A stretch of DNA of 64,000 nt from positions 4,192,501-4,256,500 of the forward strand of contig NZ_CP015411.1 of NCBI RefSeq assembly GCF_001750165.1, given 5' to 3'. A program made the position numbers and the translations under genes. The stretch is from Pseudoalteromonas luteoviolacea. Its GTDB lineage: Bacteria > Pseudomonadota > Gammaproteobacteria > Enterobacterales > Alteromonadaceae. This document shows, in pieces, positions 1-8,630 of this stretch (position 1 is the first letter of the stretch; every line of letters begins with the position of its first letter). The notes beneath the pieces were generated by a model that saw only the letters and a program-made list of their open reading frames with translations, did no database searches and was not told the DNA's origin.

Positions 1-300
1 ACCTCAGTGTTGGTTAAACTGGTTAAACAGCGTAAAGACTCTTTCACTCAGTATACTGATGCAGGAAGAGAAGATTTAGCACAAATCGAGGCTGGTGAAA
101 TATCAGTACTTGAGTCTTTCTTACCTCAACCTTTATCTGAGGAAGAAGTGCTTGAGATGATCGATGCTGCTATCGCTGACACAGGCGCAGCTGGTATGCA
201 AGACATGGGTAAAGTAATGGGTGTGATCAAAGCAAAAGCTGAAGGTCGTGCTGATATGGGCAAAATCTCAGGTTTAATTAAACAAAGATTGAGCGCATAA
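1..300 (+). CDS. yqeY: GatB/YqeY domain protein, 3' part only
   Basis: The reading frame is open from the first base, so the 5' end lies outside the window; about 100 C-terminal residues are present of a family usually near 148. The C-terminal helical YqeY domain is visible, with the FLPQPLSEEE segment, the MGKVMGVIKAKAEGRADMGK segment and the closing LIKQRL. The domain resembles the tRNA-binding tail of the amidotransferase subunit GatB, but the free-standing protein has no firmly known function. It sits just upstream of dnaG and rpoD, the usual neighbourhood of the rpsU-yqeY-dnaG-rpoD macromolecular synthesis cluster, which supports the call. Confidence 0.9.
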   Translation, partial: TSVLVKLVKQRKDSFTQYTDAGREDLAQIEAGEISVLESFLPQPLSEEEVLEMIDAAIADTGAAGMQDMGKVMGVIKAKAEGRADMGKISGLIKQRLSA

Positions 301-376
301 CTACCCACATACAAATGTATGAAATTAGTAAACCGAGCCTTGTGCTCGGTTTCTTCGTATAAGCGTTAGGAAACTT

Positions 377-2134
377 ATGGCTGGCAAAATTCCAAGACAG
401 TTTATCGATGACTTATTGGCTAGAACTGACATCGTCGAGCTAATCGACGGGCGTATTGGTCTCAAAAAAGCAGGAAAAGACTATCAAGCCTGCTGCCCTT
501 TTCATAATGAAAAGTCCCCTTCTTTTACAGTTTCCAGAGACAAACAGTTTTATCACTGCTTTGGCTGTGGTGCTAATGGTAACGCCATTTCATTTTTAAT
601 GGAGTATGACAAACTCGAATTTGTTGATGCCATCGAAGAGCTTGCAGGATTATACAACCTTGAAATACCAAAAGAGCAAGGACTTGGCGGTCCTCAGCGC
701 AGTTTTGAGGAAAAAAAGTCAGATTATGACTTAATGATGCATACAGCACGTTTTTACCAACAGCAATTAAATTCGCATAATAACGCCAGCCAAGTCCAAG
801 CCTATGTAAAAGGTCGTGGACTCTCGGAACATACAGTCAACAAATTTCAAATTGGCTATGCCCCACCAGAGTGGGATGCTTTACTTAGCAAACTCGCTCG
901 CAATCCAGCTCAACGACAACAATTAGTTGAGCTCAAGCTTGCCAGTGAAAAAACACCCGGTAGACAGTTTGATTTCTTTCGTGACAGACTGATGTTTCCT
1001 ATACGTGATAAACGCGGTCGGGTAATTGCTTTTGGTGGCCGAGTCATGGGTCAGGATCAAGGACCTAAATACCTCAATTCACCCGAAACACGTATTTTTC
1101 ATAAGAGTTTTGAACTATATGGCTTTTACGAAGCTAAACAAGCACATAAAAAATTAGAACAAGTGCTCATAGTTGAGGGCTACATGGATGTAGTCGCGCT
1201 TTCAGAATACGGTATTGATTATGCGGTTGCAGCACTTGGAACTGCGACGACACTAGAACATATGCAAACGCTATTTCGTAATACTGATAAAGTCGTGTGC
1301 TGTTATGATGGCGATAGAGCTGGTCGTGATGCTGCATGGCGCGCGCTTGACCATGCATTACCAAATCTAAAAGACGGCAAGTCTCTTGGCTTTGTATTTT
1401 TACCCGATGGCGAAGATCCTGATTCTTTAGTGCAAAAAGAGGGGAAGGAACGTTTTGAAGAAAGGTTATTGGCTGCTGATGACTATAATAAAGTGCTTTT
1501 CAATCGCCTTTGTGAGCAATGTGATTTAACCACCGACGCTGGTAAAGCAAAGCTACTCGCTGAGGCGGTACCACTGATCAATAAAATTCCAAGCGAATTT
1601 TACCAAGAATCGTTATTAACGACATTAGCGAGGCTCATTGGGAGAACGCGAGAACAACTCACGGCAAAGTTATCAACCCCCAAAAAGCAACACAATATAG
1701 AGCGTAAATTCAAAGTTACACCGATGCGACGTGCAATTGGTTTGTTATTGCAGCACCCACAACTGGCGAAATCTGTTGATTACCTACCAGATCTCGCACA
1801 CATGCAATTGCCTGGAATGGCACTGTTTTTGAGACTGCAATATACCAGTCTAGAAAACCCCAATTACACCACTGCCCATATATTAGAATCATTCAGGGAC
1901 AGCCAAGATTATGAGGCGCTAAAAAAGCTCGCTACTTGGCAACATAATATACAAGAAGAGGCCTTAGAAGACGAATTTAAACACACTTTTAAATTTATTG
2001 AAGATCAGTGTTTAAATCTACGATTAGAGACCTTACTTATTAAAGACAAAACTGAGGGCTTAAATAGCGACGAACGACTGGAATGTGCGTTATTAACACA
2101 AGCTTTAAGCTCTCGTAGAACTGGTCAAAATTAA
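377..2134 (+). CDS. dnaG: DNA primase DnaG
   Basis: DnaG makes the RNA primers for leading and lagging strand replication and acts with the DnaB helicase at the fork. The 585 residues match the usual length. The N-terminal zinc-binding domain shows the CHC2 ligands C40, H43, C61 and C64. The TOPRIM catalytic core has the EGYMD motif at E267-D271 and the metal-binding DGD at D311-D313. The C-terminal third is the less conserved helicase-interaction region. It lies 76 bp after yqeY and just before rpoD, the classic order. A promoter for rpoD appears to start inside its last codons. Confidence 0.97.
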   Translation: MAGKIPRQFIDDLLARTDIVELIDGRIGLKKAGKDYQACCPFHNEKSPSFTVSRDKQFYHCFGCGANGNAISFLMEYDKLEFVDAIEELAGLYNLEIPKEQGLGGPQRSFEEKKSDYDLMMHTARFYQQQLNSHNNASQVQAYVKGRGLSEHTVNKFQIGYAPPEWDALLSKLARNPAQRQQLVELKLASEKTPGRQFDFFRDRLMFPIRDKRGRVIAFGGRVMGQDQGPKYLNSPETRIFHKSFELYGFYEAKQAHKKLEQVLIVEGYMDVVALSEYGIDYAVAALGTATTLEHMQTLFRNTDKVVCCYDGDRAGRDAAWRALDHALPNLKDGKSLGFVFLPDGEDPDSLVQKEGKERFEERLLAADDYNKVLFNRLCEQCDLTTDAGKAKLLAEAVPLINKIPSEFYQESLLTTLARLIGRTREQLTAKLSTPKKQHNIERKFKVTPMRRAIGLLLQHPQLAKSVDYLPDLAHMQLPGMALFLRLQYTSLENPNYTTAHILESFRDSQDYEALKKLATWQHNIQEEALEDEFKHTFKFIEDQCLNLRLETLLIKDKTEGLNSDERLECALLTQALSSRRTGQN

Positions 2135-2150
2135 TTTTTGGTGTTATAAT
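2122..2150 (+). promoter_or_regulatory. probable sigma-70 promoter of rpoD
   Basis: A perfect TATAAT at 2145-2150 is preceded by TG at 2142-2143, giving an extended -10 element. A TGGTCA (4 of 6 matches to TTGACA) lies at 2122-2127 with a 17-bp spacer. The element overlaps the end of dnaG and would give a leader of about 80 nt before rpoD. Confidence 0.6.
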
Positions 2151-2237
2151 GTTCTATTCACTGCGTCAACCAAAATAACGCTGTTTTTAGCTGGCGCCCG
2201 TTGTATAAACTTTATCAGAGTGGAAGCATAAATCTCT

Positions 2238-4079
2238 ATGGATCAATCTCCTCAGTCACAACTCAAACTTCTGATTCAGAAAGGTAAGGAGCAAGGTTAC
2301 TTAACTTTTGCAGAAGTTAACGATCACCTTCCACAAGACATCATAGATTCGGATCAAGTTGAAGATATCATTAGCATGATTAATGATATGGGTATTCAGG
2401 TTTCTGAAGCAGCCCCTGATGCCGATGAGCTGATGATGCAAGAAACAACCACCGACGAGGATGCAGCAGAAGCAGCGGCAGCTGCGCTAGCAACGGTAGA
2501 AAAAGAAATTGGCAGAACAACAGATCCTGTGCGTATGTACATGCGCGAAATGGGCACCGTTGAGCTACTGACTCGGGAAGGCGAAATTCTTATTGCAAAG
2601 CGTATTGAGGAAGGGATTAATCAGGTACAGATTTCTGTTGCTGAATACCCTGAAGCAATCACGTATTTGTTAGAACAGTGGGATAAGTACGAAGCCGAAG
2701 AAATGCGCTTAAGTGACATCGTCACAGGTTTCTTCGACTCATTAGAAGATGACGAAGCAACTATCTCTGCAACACATATCGGTTCAGAACTAAGTGAAGA
2801 AGACTTAGATGATGAAGACGATGATGGAGATGACGACGACGATTCTGAAGAAGGTGAATCAGGTCCTGACCCTGAAGTTGCACGCGAGCACTTCGAAGAA
2901 CTTCGTGCGTTGTACACCAGTGCACGTCAATGTTTTGAAGAAAAAGGTCGCAGTCACCCAGATGCACAAGCCGCAATCAAAGAGATTGGTGAGCTGTTCC
3001 GCAAATTCAAATTAGTACCTAAGCAGTTTGACCGCATGGTTAACAACATGCGTGAAATGATGGATAAAGTACGTGTTCAAGAGCGTATCATCATGAAACA
3101 AGCAGTTCAGATTGCAAAGTTACCTAAGAAAACATTTGTTAAGCACTTTGCTAACAACGAGACTGATATTGCTTGGATTGATGCTGAAATTGCAGCTGGC
3201 GACAAGCACTCAGATAAACTCCGTGAAGTAAAACCTGAAATTGAGCGTTGTGTTAACAAGCTAAAAGCCATTGAAGAAAGTACAGGTTTAAGCGTAGAAC
3301 GTATCAAAGATATCAACCGTCGTATGAGCATCGGTGAAGCAAAAGCTCGTCGTGCGAAAAAAGAGATGGTTGAAGCGAACTTACGCCTTGTAATTTCAAT
3401 TGCGAAAAAATACACCAACCGTGGCCTTCAATTCTTGGATCTAATTCAAGAAGGTAATATTGGCCTGATGAAAGCGGTTGATAAGTTCGAATATCGCCGT
3501 GGTTATAAGTTCTCAACTTATGCAACATGGTGGATCAGACAAGCAATTACGCGTTCAATTGCTGACCAAGCAAGAACAATCCGTATACCTGTACACATGA
3601 TTGAGACGATTAATAAACTTAATCGAATTTCTCGTCAAATGCTGCAAGAAATGGGTCGTGAGCCTAGCCCTGAAGAACTTGCAGAACGCATGATGATGCC
3701 AGAGGATAAGATCCGTAAGGTACTTAAGATTGCAAAAGAGCCAATCTCTATGGAGACACCAATCGGTGATGATGAAGATTCACATCTTGGTGATTTCATC
3801 GAAGATACAACAATTGAATCTCCGATTGACTCAGCCACAATGGAAAGCTTGCGCGGTGCAACTAACGAGGTGCTTGCAGGCTTAACAGCAAGAGAAGCTA
3901 AAGTACTTCGCATGCGCTTTGGTATCGATATGAATACAGACCATACGCTTGAAGAAGTTGGTAAGCAGTTTGACGTAACCCGTGAGCGTATCCGTCAGAT
4001 TGAAGCGAAGGCACTTCGTAAACTACGCCACCCTTCTCGCTCTGATCTGTTGAAGAGCTTCTTAGATGTCAAAGGCTAA
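2238..4079 (+). CDS. rpoD: RNA polymerase sigma factor RpoD (sigma-70)
   Basis: This is the housekeeping sigma factor that directs RNA polymerase to most promoters. All regions are present in order in 613 residues: region 1.1 at about 1-75, region 1.2 with DPVRMYMREMG near residue 97, a non-conserved region carrying a very acidic stretch of Asp and Glu around residues 185-215, region 2 starting near residue 377 (NLRLVISIAKKY, and the -10 reading YATWWIRQAITRS), region 3, and region 4.2 with the helix-turn-helix VTRERIRQIEAKALRKLRHP near the C terminus. It follows dnaG, has its own probable promoter, and is closed by a strong terminator. Confidence 0.98.
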   Translation: MDQSPQSQLKLLIQKGKEQGYLTFAEVNDHLPQDIIDSDQVEDIISMINDMGIQVSEAAPDADELMMQETTTDEDAAEAAAAALATVEKEIGRTTDPVRMYMREMGTVELLTREGEILIAKRIEEGINQVQISVAEYPEAITYLLEQWDKYEAEEMRLSDIVTGFFDSLEDDEATISATHIGSELSEEDLDDEDDDGDDDDDSEEGESGPDPEVAREHFEELRALYTSARQCFEEKGRSHPDAQAAIKEIGELFRKFKLVPKQFDRMVNNMREMMDKVRVQERIIMKQAVQIAKLPKKTFVKHFANNETDIAWIDAEIAAGDKHSDKLREVKPEIERCVNKLKAIEESTGLSVERIKDINRRMSIGEAKARRAKKEMVEANLRLVISIAKKYTNRGLQFLDLIQEGNIGLMKAVDKFEYRRGYKFSTYATWWIRQAITRSIADQARTIRIPVHMIETINKLNRISRQMLQEMGREPSPEELAERMMMPEDKIRKVLKIAKEPISMETPIGDDEDSHLGDFIEDTTIESPIDSATMESLRGATNEVLAGLTAREAKVLRMRFGIDMNTDHTLEEVGKQFDVTRERIRQIEAKALRKLRHPSRSDLLKSFLDVKG

Positions 4080-4095
4080 GAATACAGAATAAAAA

Positions 4096-4122
4096 AAAGG
4101 CCGCATGATGCGGCCTTTTTAT
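4096..4122 (+). terminator. rho-independent terminator after rpoD
   Basis: The arms AAGGCCGCA (4097-4105) and TGCGGCCTT (4109-4117) form a 9-bp GC-rich stem with a 3-nt loop, followed by a T run. Confidence 0.9.
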
Positions 4123-4179
4123 TTGAATTTAAATAAGTGCCAGTAATTGTACACATCACCAAATAGGTGCTCACAAGCA

Positions 4180-4202
4180 CTCACAGTCATAGCTACTGTG
4201 AG
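4180..4202 (+). promoter_or_regulatory. hairpin in the prmA leader region
   Basis: CTCACAGT (4180-4187) and ACTGTGAG (4195-4202) form a perfect 8-bp stem with a 7-nt loop, about 57 bp before prmA. It has no T run, so it is not a simple terminator. Whether it lies in the mRNA leader or is a protein-binding dyad cannot be told from sequence. Confidence 0.4.
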
Positions 4203-4258
4203 CCGATGTGTCATTCATCGCACACTGAAGCAAAAAGATATTTAATAGGAACAACATT

Positions 4259-5134
4259 ATGGCTTGGATCCAAATCCGAATTGATGCTAACACAGAAACA
4301 GCAGATCTGATCAGTGATCTATTGATGGATATAGGCTGCCCTTCTGTAACATTTATTGATAGCCAAAATACCCCAGTCTATGAACCTAAGCCAGGCGAAG
4401 TTATTTTATGGCCAGAGACAACTGTAATTGGTCTATTTGAGGCAACTCATGATATGCAATCGGTTGTTGATTACCTAACAGAGCAGATGCCTCAGGCGCC
4501 TAAGTACAAAATTGAGCAATTAGAAGACAAAGACTGGGAAAGAGAATGGATGGATAACTTCCACCCTATCAAATTTGGCGAACGTTTATGGATCTGTCCA
4601 AGTTGGCGCGATATCCCAGATCCGGATGCTGTAAACGTATTGCTAGATCCGGGCCTTGCATTTGGTACAGGGACGCATGCAACCACGTCACTATGCTTGC
4701 AATGGTTAGAGGCACAAGATTTAAGTGGTAAAACTGTGGTCGACTTCGGTTGTGGCTCAGGTATTTTAGGGATAGCCGCGATTAAACTCGGTGCAGAGCG
4801 CGTGATCGGTATTGATATTGACCCACAAGCACTTGTCGCAAGCAGAGATAATGCACAACGTAATGGTGTTGCAGATCAACTAGAAGTTTATCTACCAGAG
4901 AATCAACCTGAATTTAAAGCAGATATCGTCGTTGCAAATATCCTCGCTCAACCACTTAGAGAATTACATGAAATTATCCTTGGATTCTTAAAACCACAAG
5001 GTGCAATTGCCATGTCAGGAATCTTGGAAGAGCAAGCTCAATCTGTTGCGGACGTATACGCACCATATATTGAGTTAGATGCAATAAAGCAAGAAGGAGA
5101 ATGGACACGAGTGAGTGGAATTACAAAACAATAA
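4259..5134 (+). CDS. prmA: ribosomal protein L11 methyltransferase PrmA
   Basis: PrmA trimethylates ribosomal protein L11 with S-adenosylmethionine. The 291 residues match the family length. The N-terminal L11-recognition domain (about 1-90) is followed by a class I methyltransferase fold: the post-linker DPGLAFGTGTHATT segment near residues 130-143, SAM motif I VDFGCGSGILG at 161-171, the acidic GIDIDPQA strand, and the catalytic-site VVANILAQPL motif. It stands alone between two terminators, upstream of dusB-fis, which is the order known from many gammaproteobacteria. The first ATG gives the expected N terminus MAWIQIRID. Confidence 0.96.
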   Translation: MAWIQIRIDANTETADLISDLLMDIGCPSVTFIDSQNTPVYEPKPGEVILWPETTVIGLFEATHDMQSVVDYLTEQMPQAPKYKIEQLEDKDWEREWMDNFHPIKFGERLWICPSWRDIPDPDAVNVLLDPGLAFGTGTHATTSLCLQWLEAQDLSGKTVVDFGCGSGILGIAAIKLGAERVIGIDIDPQALVASRDNAQRNGVADQLEVYLPENQPEFKADIVVANILAQPLRELHEIILGFLKPQGAIAMSGILEEQAQSVADVYAPYIELDAIKQEGEWTRVSGITKQ

Positions 5135-5174
5135 CAAGTGTAACGACCATCTTCTGAGTTAGTATTCTATTACT

Positions 5175-5210
5175 CGTAAAGCCTGTGCTTAACAGGCTTT
5201 ACGCTTTTTT
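5175..5210 (+). terminator. rho-independent terminator after prmA
   Basis: CGTAAAGCCTGT (5175-5186) and ACAGGCTTTACG (5192-5203) make a perfect 12-bp stem with a 5-nt loop, followed by a run of seven T. Confidence 0.92.
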
Positions 5211-5351
5211 TACAGCTCAGTAAACAACCCCGAATTTACTCTGCAATAATTTTTTGAATAAATTTACAGCAATTTTTGCAGCCCTTCATATTGTTACCAA
5301 AAGTCAACCCAAAAAGTTCAAAAAAAAACACTTATGTTCAATTTATAGCCT

Positions 5352-5388
5352 TTGATTTTTGCGAAAAAAACCGTAAACTTAGCGCCCC
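5352..5388 (+). promoter_or_regulatory. candidate dusB-fis promoter with GC-rich discriminator
   Basis: TTGATT (5352-5357), a 16-bp spacer and TAAACT (5374-5379) are followed by AGCGCCCC. A GC-rich stretch between -10 and start site is typical of promoters under stringent (ppGpp/DksA) control, as known for E. coli fis. The upstream 100 bp is very AT-rich. The call is from pattern only. Confidence 0.5.
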
Positions 5389-5412
5389 TTGAAATGAGGC
5401 AGATGAATAGTA

Positions 5413-6384
5413 GTGCGTATTGGTCCTTACCAACTTGATAACAATATAATCGTAGCCCCAATGGCTGGTATAACCGACCGTCCATTTAGACAGTTGTGTC
5501 GGCGTCTTGGCGCAGGGCTTGCGGTGTCAGAAATGTTGTCGTCAAATCCAAAGGTTTGGAAAACTGATAAATCAATGAATCGTATGGATCACTCTGGTGA
5601 ATCAGGAATACGTTCAGTGCAAATAGCAGGAGCTGATCCTGAACTTATGGCACAAGCTGCACAATTCAATGTCAAAAATGGCGCGCAAATCATAGATATA
5701 AATATGGGTTGCCCAGCCAAAAAAGTGAACAAGAAACTTGCAGGTTCTGCACTTTTACAGTACCCGGATTTGGTCGAGGAAATAGTACAGGCTGTGGTTG
5801 GCGCAGTCGATGTACCTGTAACCTTAAAAATCCGAACAGGATGGGATCCTGAAAACCGTAATGGTGTTGAAATTGCGAAAATAGCCGAGCGCAATCGTAT
5901 TGCATCACTGGCTGTGCACGGCAGAACTCGTGCATGCATGTATAAAGGTGAAGCAGAATACGACACTATCAAAGCGATAAAGCAATCGGTTTCTATCCCT
6001 GTTGTTGCTAATGGTGACATAACGTCTCCTGAGAAAGCAAAACAGGTTTTGGATTATACGGGCGCAGATGCCATCATGATTGGTCGAGCCGCCCAAGGTC
6101 GTCCTTGGATTTTCCGAGAGATCGACTATTATTTGCGAACTGGAAAACACTTACCAGCACCTGAGGTTTCTGAAGTGCGCGGTATTTTGATGGAGCACCT
6201 CGTAAATCTCCATCAGTTTTACGGTGAACCAATGGGTGCGCGCATCGCACGCAAACATGTGTCTTGGTATTTGCAGTCCCATGACCAAGAAGGTCAATTT
6301 AGGCGAGTATTCAATGCACTTGAGGAGCCAGAAGCGCAAATCGAGGCATTAGAAAACTATTTTGAAACACTAGCAGCTAACTAA
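5413..6384 (+). CDS. dusB: tRNA-dihydrouridine synthase DusB
   Basis: DusB is an FMN enzyme that reduces a specific uridine in tRNA to dihydrouridine. The 323-residue TIM barrel begins MRIGPYQL, closely like the E. coli protein, which fixes the GTG at 5413 as the start; an in-frame stop lies only 7 bases upstream. The FMN-binding PMAGITDRPFR segment is at 16-26 and the catalytic cysteine is C100 in NMGCPAKKV. The HGRTR and IGRAAQGRPW phosphate-binding motifs follow. It is the first gene of the dusB-fis operon, with 15 bp before fis. Confidence 0.96.
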   Translation: MRIGPYQLDNNIIVAPMAGITDRPFRQLCRRLGAGLAVSEMLSSNPKVWKTDKSMNRMDHSGESGIRSVQIAGADPELMAQAAQFNVKNGAQIIDINMGCPAKKVNKKLAGSALLQYPDLVEEIVQAVVGAVDVPVTLKIRTGWDPENRNGVEIAKIAERNRIASLAVHGRTRACMYKGEAEYDTIKAIKQSVSIPVVANGDITSPEKAKQVLDYTGADAIMIGRAAQGRPWIFREIDYYLRTGKHLPAPEVSEVRGILMEHLVNLHQFYGEPMGARIARKHVSWYLQSHDQEGQFRRVFNALEEPEAQIEALENYFETLAAN

Positions 6385-6399
6385 GAAAGAGACATAAAG

Positions 6400-6690
6400 A
6401 TGTTCGAACAAAATGTGACTTCTCCTTTTATCACTAACGCTCATGTTCAGTCACAAGAGAAACCGCAACCACTGCGTGATGCAGTTAAAAAAGCTGTCCA
6501 CCACTACTTAAAGCAGTTAAATGGTCAAGACGTGCAAGATGTATATGAGCTAGTATTATCAGAGCTTGAAGCACCTTTACTAGAAGAAGTAATGACGTAT
6601 ACACGTGGTAATCAAACTCGTGCTGCGATCTTACTAGGTATCAACCGTGGTACTCTTCGCAAAAAGCTTAAAAAGTACGGCATGAACTAA
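6400..6690 (+). CDS. fis: nucleoid protein and transcription factor Fis
   Basis: Fis is an abundant DNA-bending protein of fast-growing cells. It activates rRNA promoters and helps shape the nucleoid. At 96 residues it is nearly the same length as E. coli Fis (98). The C-terminal helix-turn-helix, with GNQTRAAILLGINRGTLRKK and the final KYGMN, is almost identical to the enterobacterial protein. The N-terminal beta-hairpin region is less conserved. It is cotranscribed with dusB, and the operon promoter has a GC-rich discriminator suited to growth-rate control. A hairpin follows the stop. Confidence 0.98.
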   Translation: MFEQNVTSPFITNAHVQSQEKPQPLRDAVKKAVHHYLKQLNGQDVQDVYELVLSELEAPLLEEVMTYTRGNQTRAAILLGINRGTLRKKLKKYGMN

Positions 6691-6703
6691 TCCGTATTTA
6701 AGC

Positions 6704-6731
6704 TGAAAACGTCCGACTCAGGACGTTTTCA
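6704..6731 (+). terminator. probable terminator after fis
   Basis: TGAAAACGTCC (6704-6714) and GGACGTTTTCA (6721-6731) form a perfect 11-bp stem with a 6-nt loop. The T run after it is weak, so termination may be partial. Confidence 0.7.
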
Positions 6732-6942
6732 CCCTCTCTAGCTTCTTTTCTTAAAAAAACCTCTACTCCATTTATCTGAAAAAAATAAGGCATAATGTCC
6801 TCTTACAACCCGATTTGTGCATAAAGTTCAGTATTTCTCAATCTCGTTAACATCATTTCCATCGTTTTCTCATCCTAGTTGAGCTAAAATACAGCCTTTC
6901 TAAGCTAGCCCTTAACTAATCATTGAGGAAATCAAAACCATC

Positions 6943-8529
6943 ATGGATATACATCGTCCTATTCGTCGCGCACTTTTAAGCGTGTCAGATAAAACTGGTA
7001 TCGTTGAGTTTGCCCGCGCTCTTGCAGAGTCTGGTGTTGAACTTCTTTCTACAGGCGGTACTTGTAAACTCCTAGCCGATAACGGCATTCAGGTAACGGA
7101 AGTATCTGACTACACAGGCCACCCAGAGATCATGGATGGTCGCGTGAAAACTCTCCACCCTAAAGTACATGGTGGGATCTTGGGGCGTCGTGGCCAAGAT
7201 GAAAACGTTATGGCAGACAACAACATCTCTGCTATTGATATGGTTGTAGTTAACTTATACCCCTTTGCACAAACTGTTGCAAAAGCTGACTGCAGCCTAG
7301 AAGATGCAATTGAAAATATCGACATCGGCGGCCCAACTATGGTTCGTGCCGCAGCTAAAAACCACAAAGATGTTACCATCGTGGTGAATGCTAGCGACTA
7401 TGATCGCGTATTGTCAGAAATCAAAGCTAATGATGGTTCCACAACGTATAAAACGCGTTTTGACCTTGCGATTGCAGCCTATGAACACACAGCACAATAT
7501 GATGGCATGATCGCCAACTACTTCGGTAAGCTTGTAGCTGATTACACTGAAGAAGCGGCGGAGGAGACTAAGTTCCCACGCACTATCAATATGCAGTTCA
7601 CTAAAAAACAAGATATGCGCTACGGTGAAAATTCACATCAAGACGCTGCTTTCTATGTTGAGAACAATATTGAAGAAGCCTCAGTGGCAACAGCGAAGCA
7701 GCTACAAGGCAAAGCGTTGTCATACAACAATATCGCAGATACCGATGCCGCGCTAGAGTGTGTTAAAAGCTTCGATGCACCTGCATGTGTTATCGTTAAA
7801 CACGCAAACCCGTGTGGTGTAGCAGAAGACAAAGATATTTTAAGCGCTTATGACAGAGCATTTAAAACGGACCCAACTTCTGCGTTTGGTGGCATCATTG
7901 CTTTCAACCGCGAACTTGATGTTGAAACGGCAAAAGCCATCATTGAACGTCAGTTTGTAGAAGTTATCATTGCACCAAGCATTTCTGCAGAAGCTGCTGA
8001 CATTGTTTCTGAGAAGAAAAACGTGCGTCTTCTTGAGTGTGGCCAGTGGGAAGCGAAATCAACAGGCGTTGATATTAAACGTGTAAACGGCGGCGTCCTT
8101 ATTCAAGACCGCGATCAGGGCATGGTGACAATGGATGACCTAACGGTTGTTTCAAAACGCCAGCCAACTGAACAAGAGCTAAAAGATTTATTGTTCTGTT
8201 GGAAAGTCGCTAAATTCGTTAAATCAAATGCGATTGTATATGCTCGTGATGGCATGACTATCGGTGTAGGTGCTGGTCAAATGAGCCGCGTATACTCAGC
8301 GAAAATCGCCGGTATCAAAGCTGCTGACGAAAACCTGGAGGTAAAAGGCTCTGTAATGGCCTCTGATGCATTCTTCCCATTCCGTGATGGTATCGATGCA
8401 GCCGCTGAAGCTGGTATCACTGCCGTTATTCAGCCTGGAGGCTCGATGCGTGATGAGGAAGTCATTGCCGCTGCTGATGAAGCAGGCATGGCAATGGTCT
8501 TTACCGGAATGCGCCATTTCCGTCACTAA
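6943..8529 (+). CDS. purH: bifunctional AICAR transformylase / IMP cyclohydrolase PurH
   Basis: PurH performs the last two steps of IMP synthesis. The 528 residues cover both parts: the N-terminal MGS-like cyclohydrolase (RRALLSVSDKTGIVEFARAL, LLSTGGT, MDGRVKTLHPKVHGGIL) and the C-terminal transformylase with the catalytic KHANPCG motif at K286-H287 and the terminal FTGMRHFRH. A GAGGAAA lies 14 bases before the ATG, a long spacing, but the N terminus aligns with known PurH. It is followed by its own terminator. purD lies 950 bp downstream with one gene between. I could not find a PurR-type operator in the 250 bp upstream. Confidence 0.98.
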   Translation: MDIHRPIRRALLSVSDKTGIVEFARALAESGVELLSTGGTCKLLADNGIQVTEVSDYTGHPEIMDGRVKTLHPKVHGGILGRRGQDENVMADNNISAIDMVVVNLYPFAQTVAKADCSLEDAIENIDIGGPTMVRAAAKNHKDVTIVVNASDYDRVLSEIKANDGSTTYKTRFDLAIAAYEHTAQYDGMIANYFGKLVADYTEEAAEETKFPRTINMQFTKKQDMRYGENSHQDAAFYVENNIEEASVATAKQLQGKALSYNNIADTDAALECVKSFDAPACVIVKHANPCGVAEDKDILSAYDRAFKTDPTSAFGGIIAFNRELDVETAKAIIERQFVEVIIAPSISAEAADIVSEKKNVRLLECGQWEAKSTGVDIKRVNGGVLIQDRDQGMVTMDDLTVVSKRQPTEQELKDLLFCWKVAKFVKSNAIVYARDGMTIGVGAGQMSRVYSAKIAGIKAADENLEVKGSVMASDAFFPFRDGIDAAAEAGITAVIQPGGSMRDEEVIAAADEAGMAMVFTGMRHFRH

Positions 8530-8536
8530 TCGACTC

Positions 8537-8566
8537 GCGCGAAACGTTTAACGTTTCGCGCTTTTT
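8537..8566 (+). terminator. rho-independent terminator after purH
   Basis: GCGCGAAACGT (8537-8547) and ACGTTTCGCGC (8551-8561) form an 11-bp stem with a 3-nt loop, followed by TTTTT. Confidence 0.9.
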
Positions 8567-8630
8567 GTTTGCACCAAATTCAAGTATTCTGACCAAAAGA
8601 CAATCACAATAACCTTGAAGGAACTGAATA

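Noticed and set aside
2790..2880. Low-complexity GA-rich stretch that looks repeat-like
   Set aside because: It encodes the acidic Asp/Glu segment of the sigma-70 non-conserved region, which is normal for RpoD.
5589..6020. 143-codon open frame antisense to dusB
   Set aside because: It lies fully within a well-supported conserved gene, its composition follows the dusB codon pattern and it resembles no family I know.
6691..6942. Search for a PurR operator upstream of purH
   Set aside because: No sequence close to the ACGCAAACGTTTGCGT palindrome was seen, so no operator is reported. The AAACGTTTAACGTTT after purH is the terminator stem.
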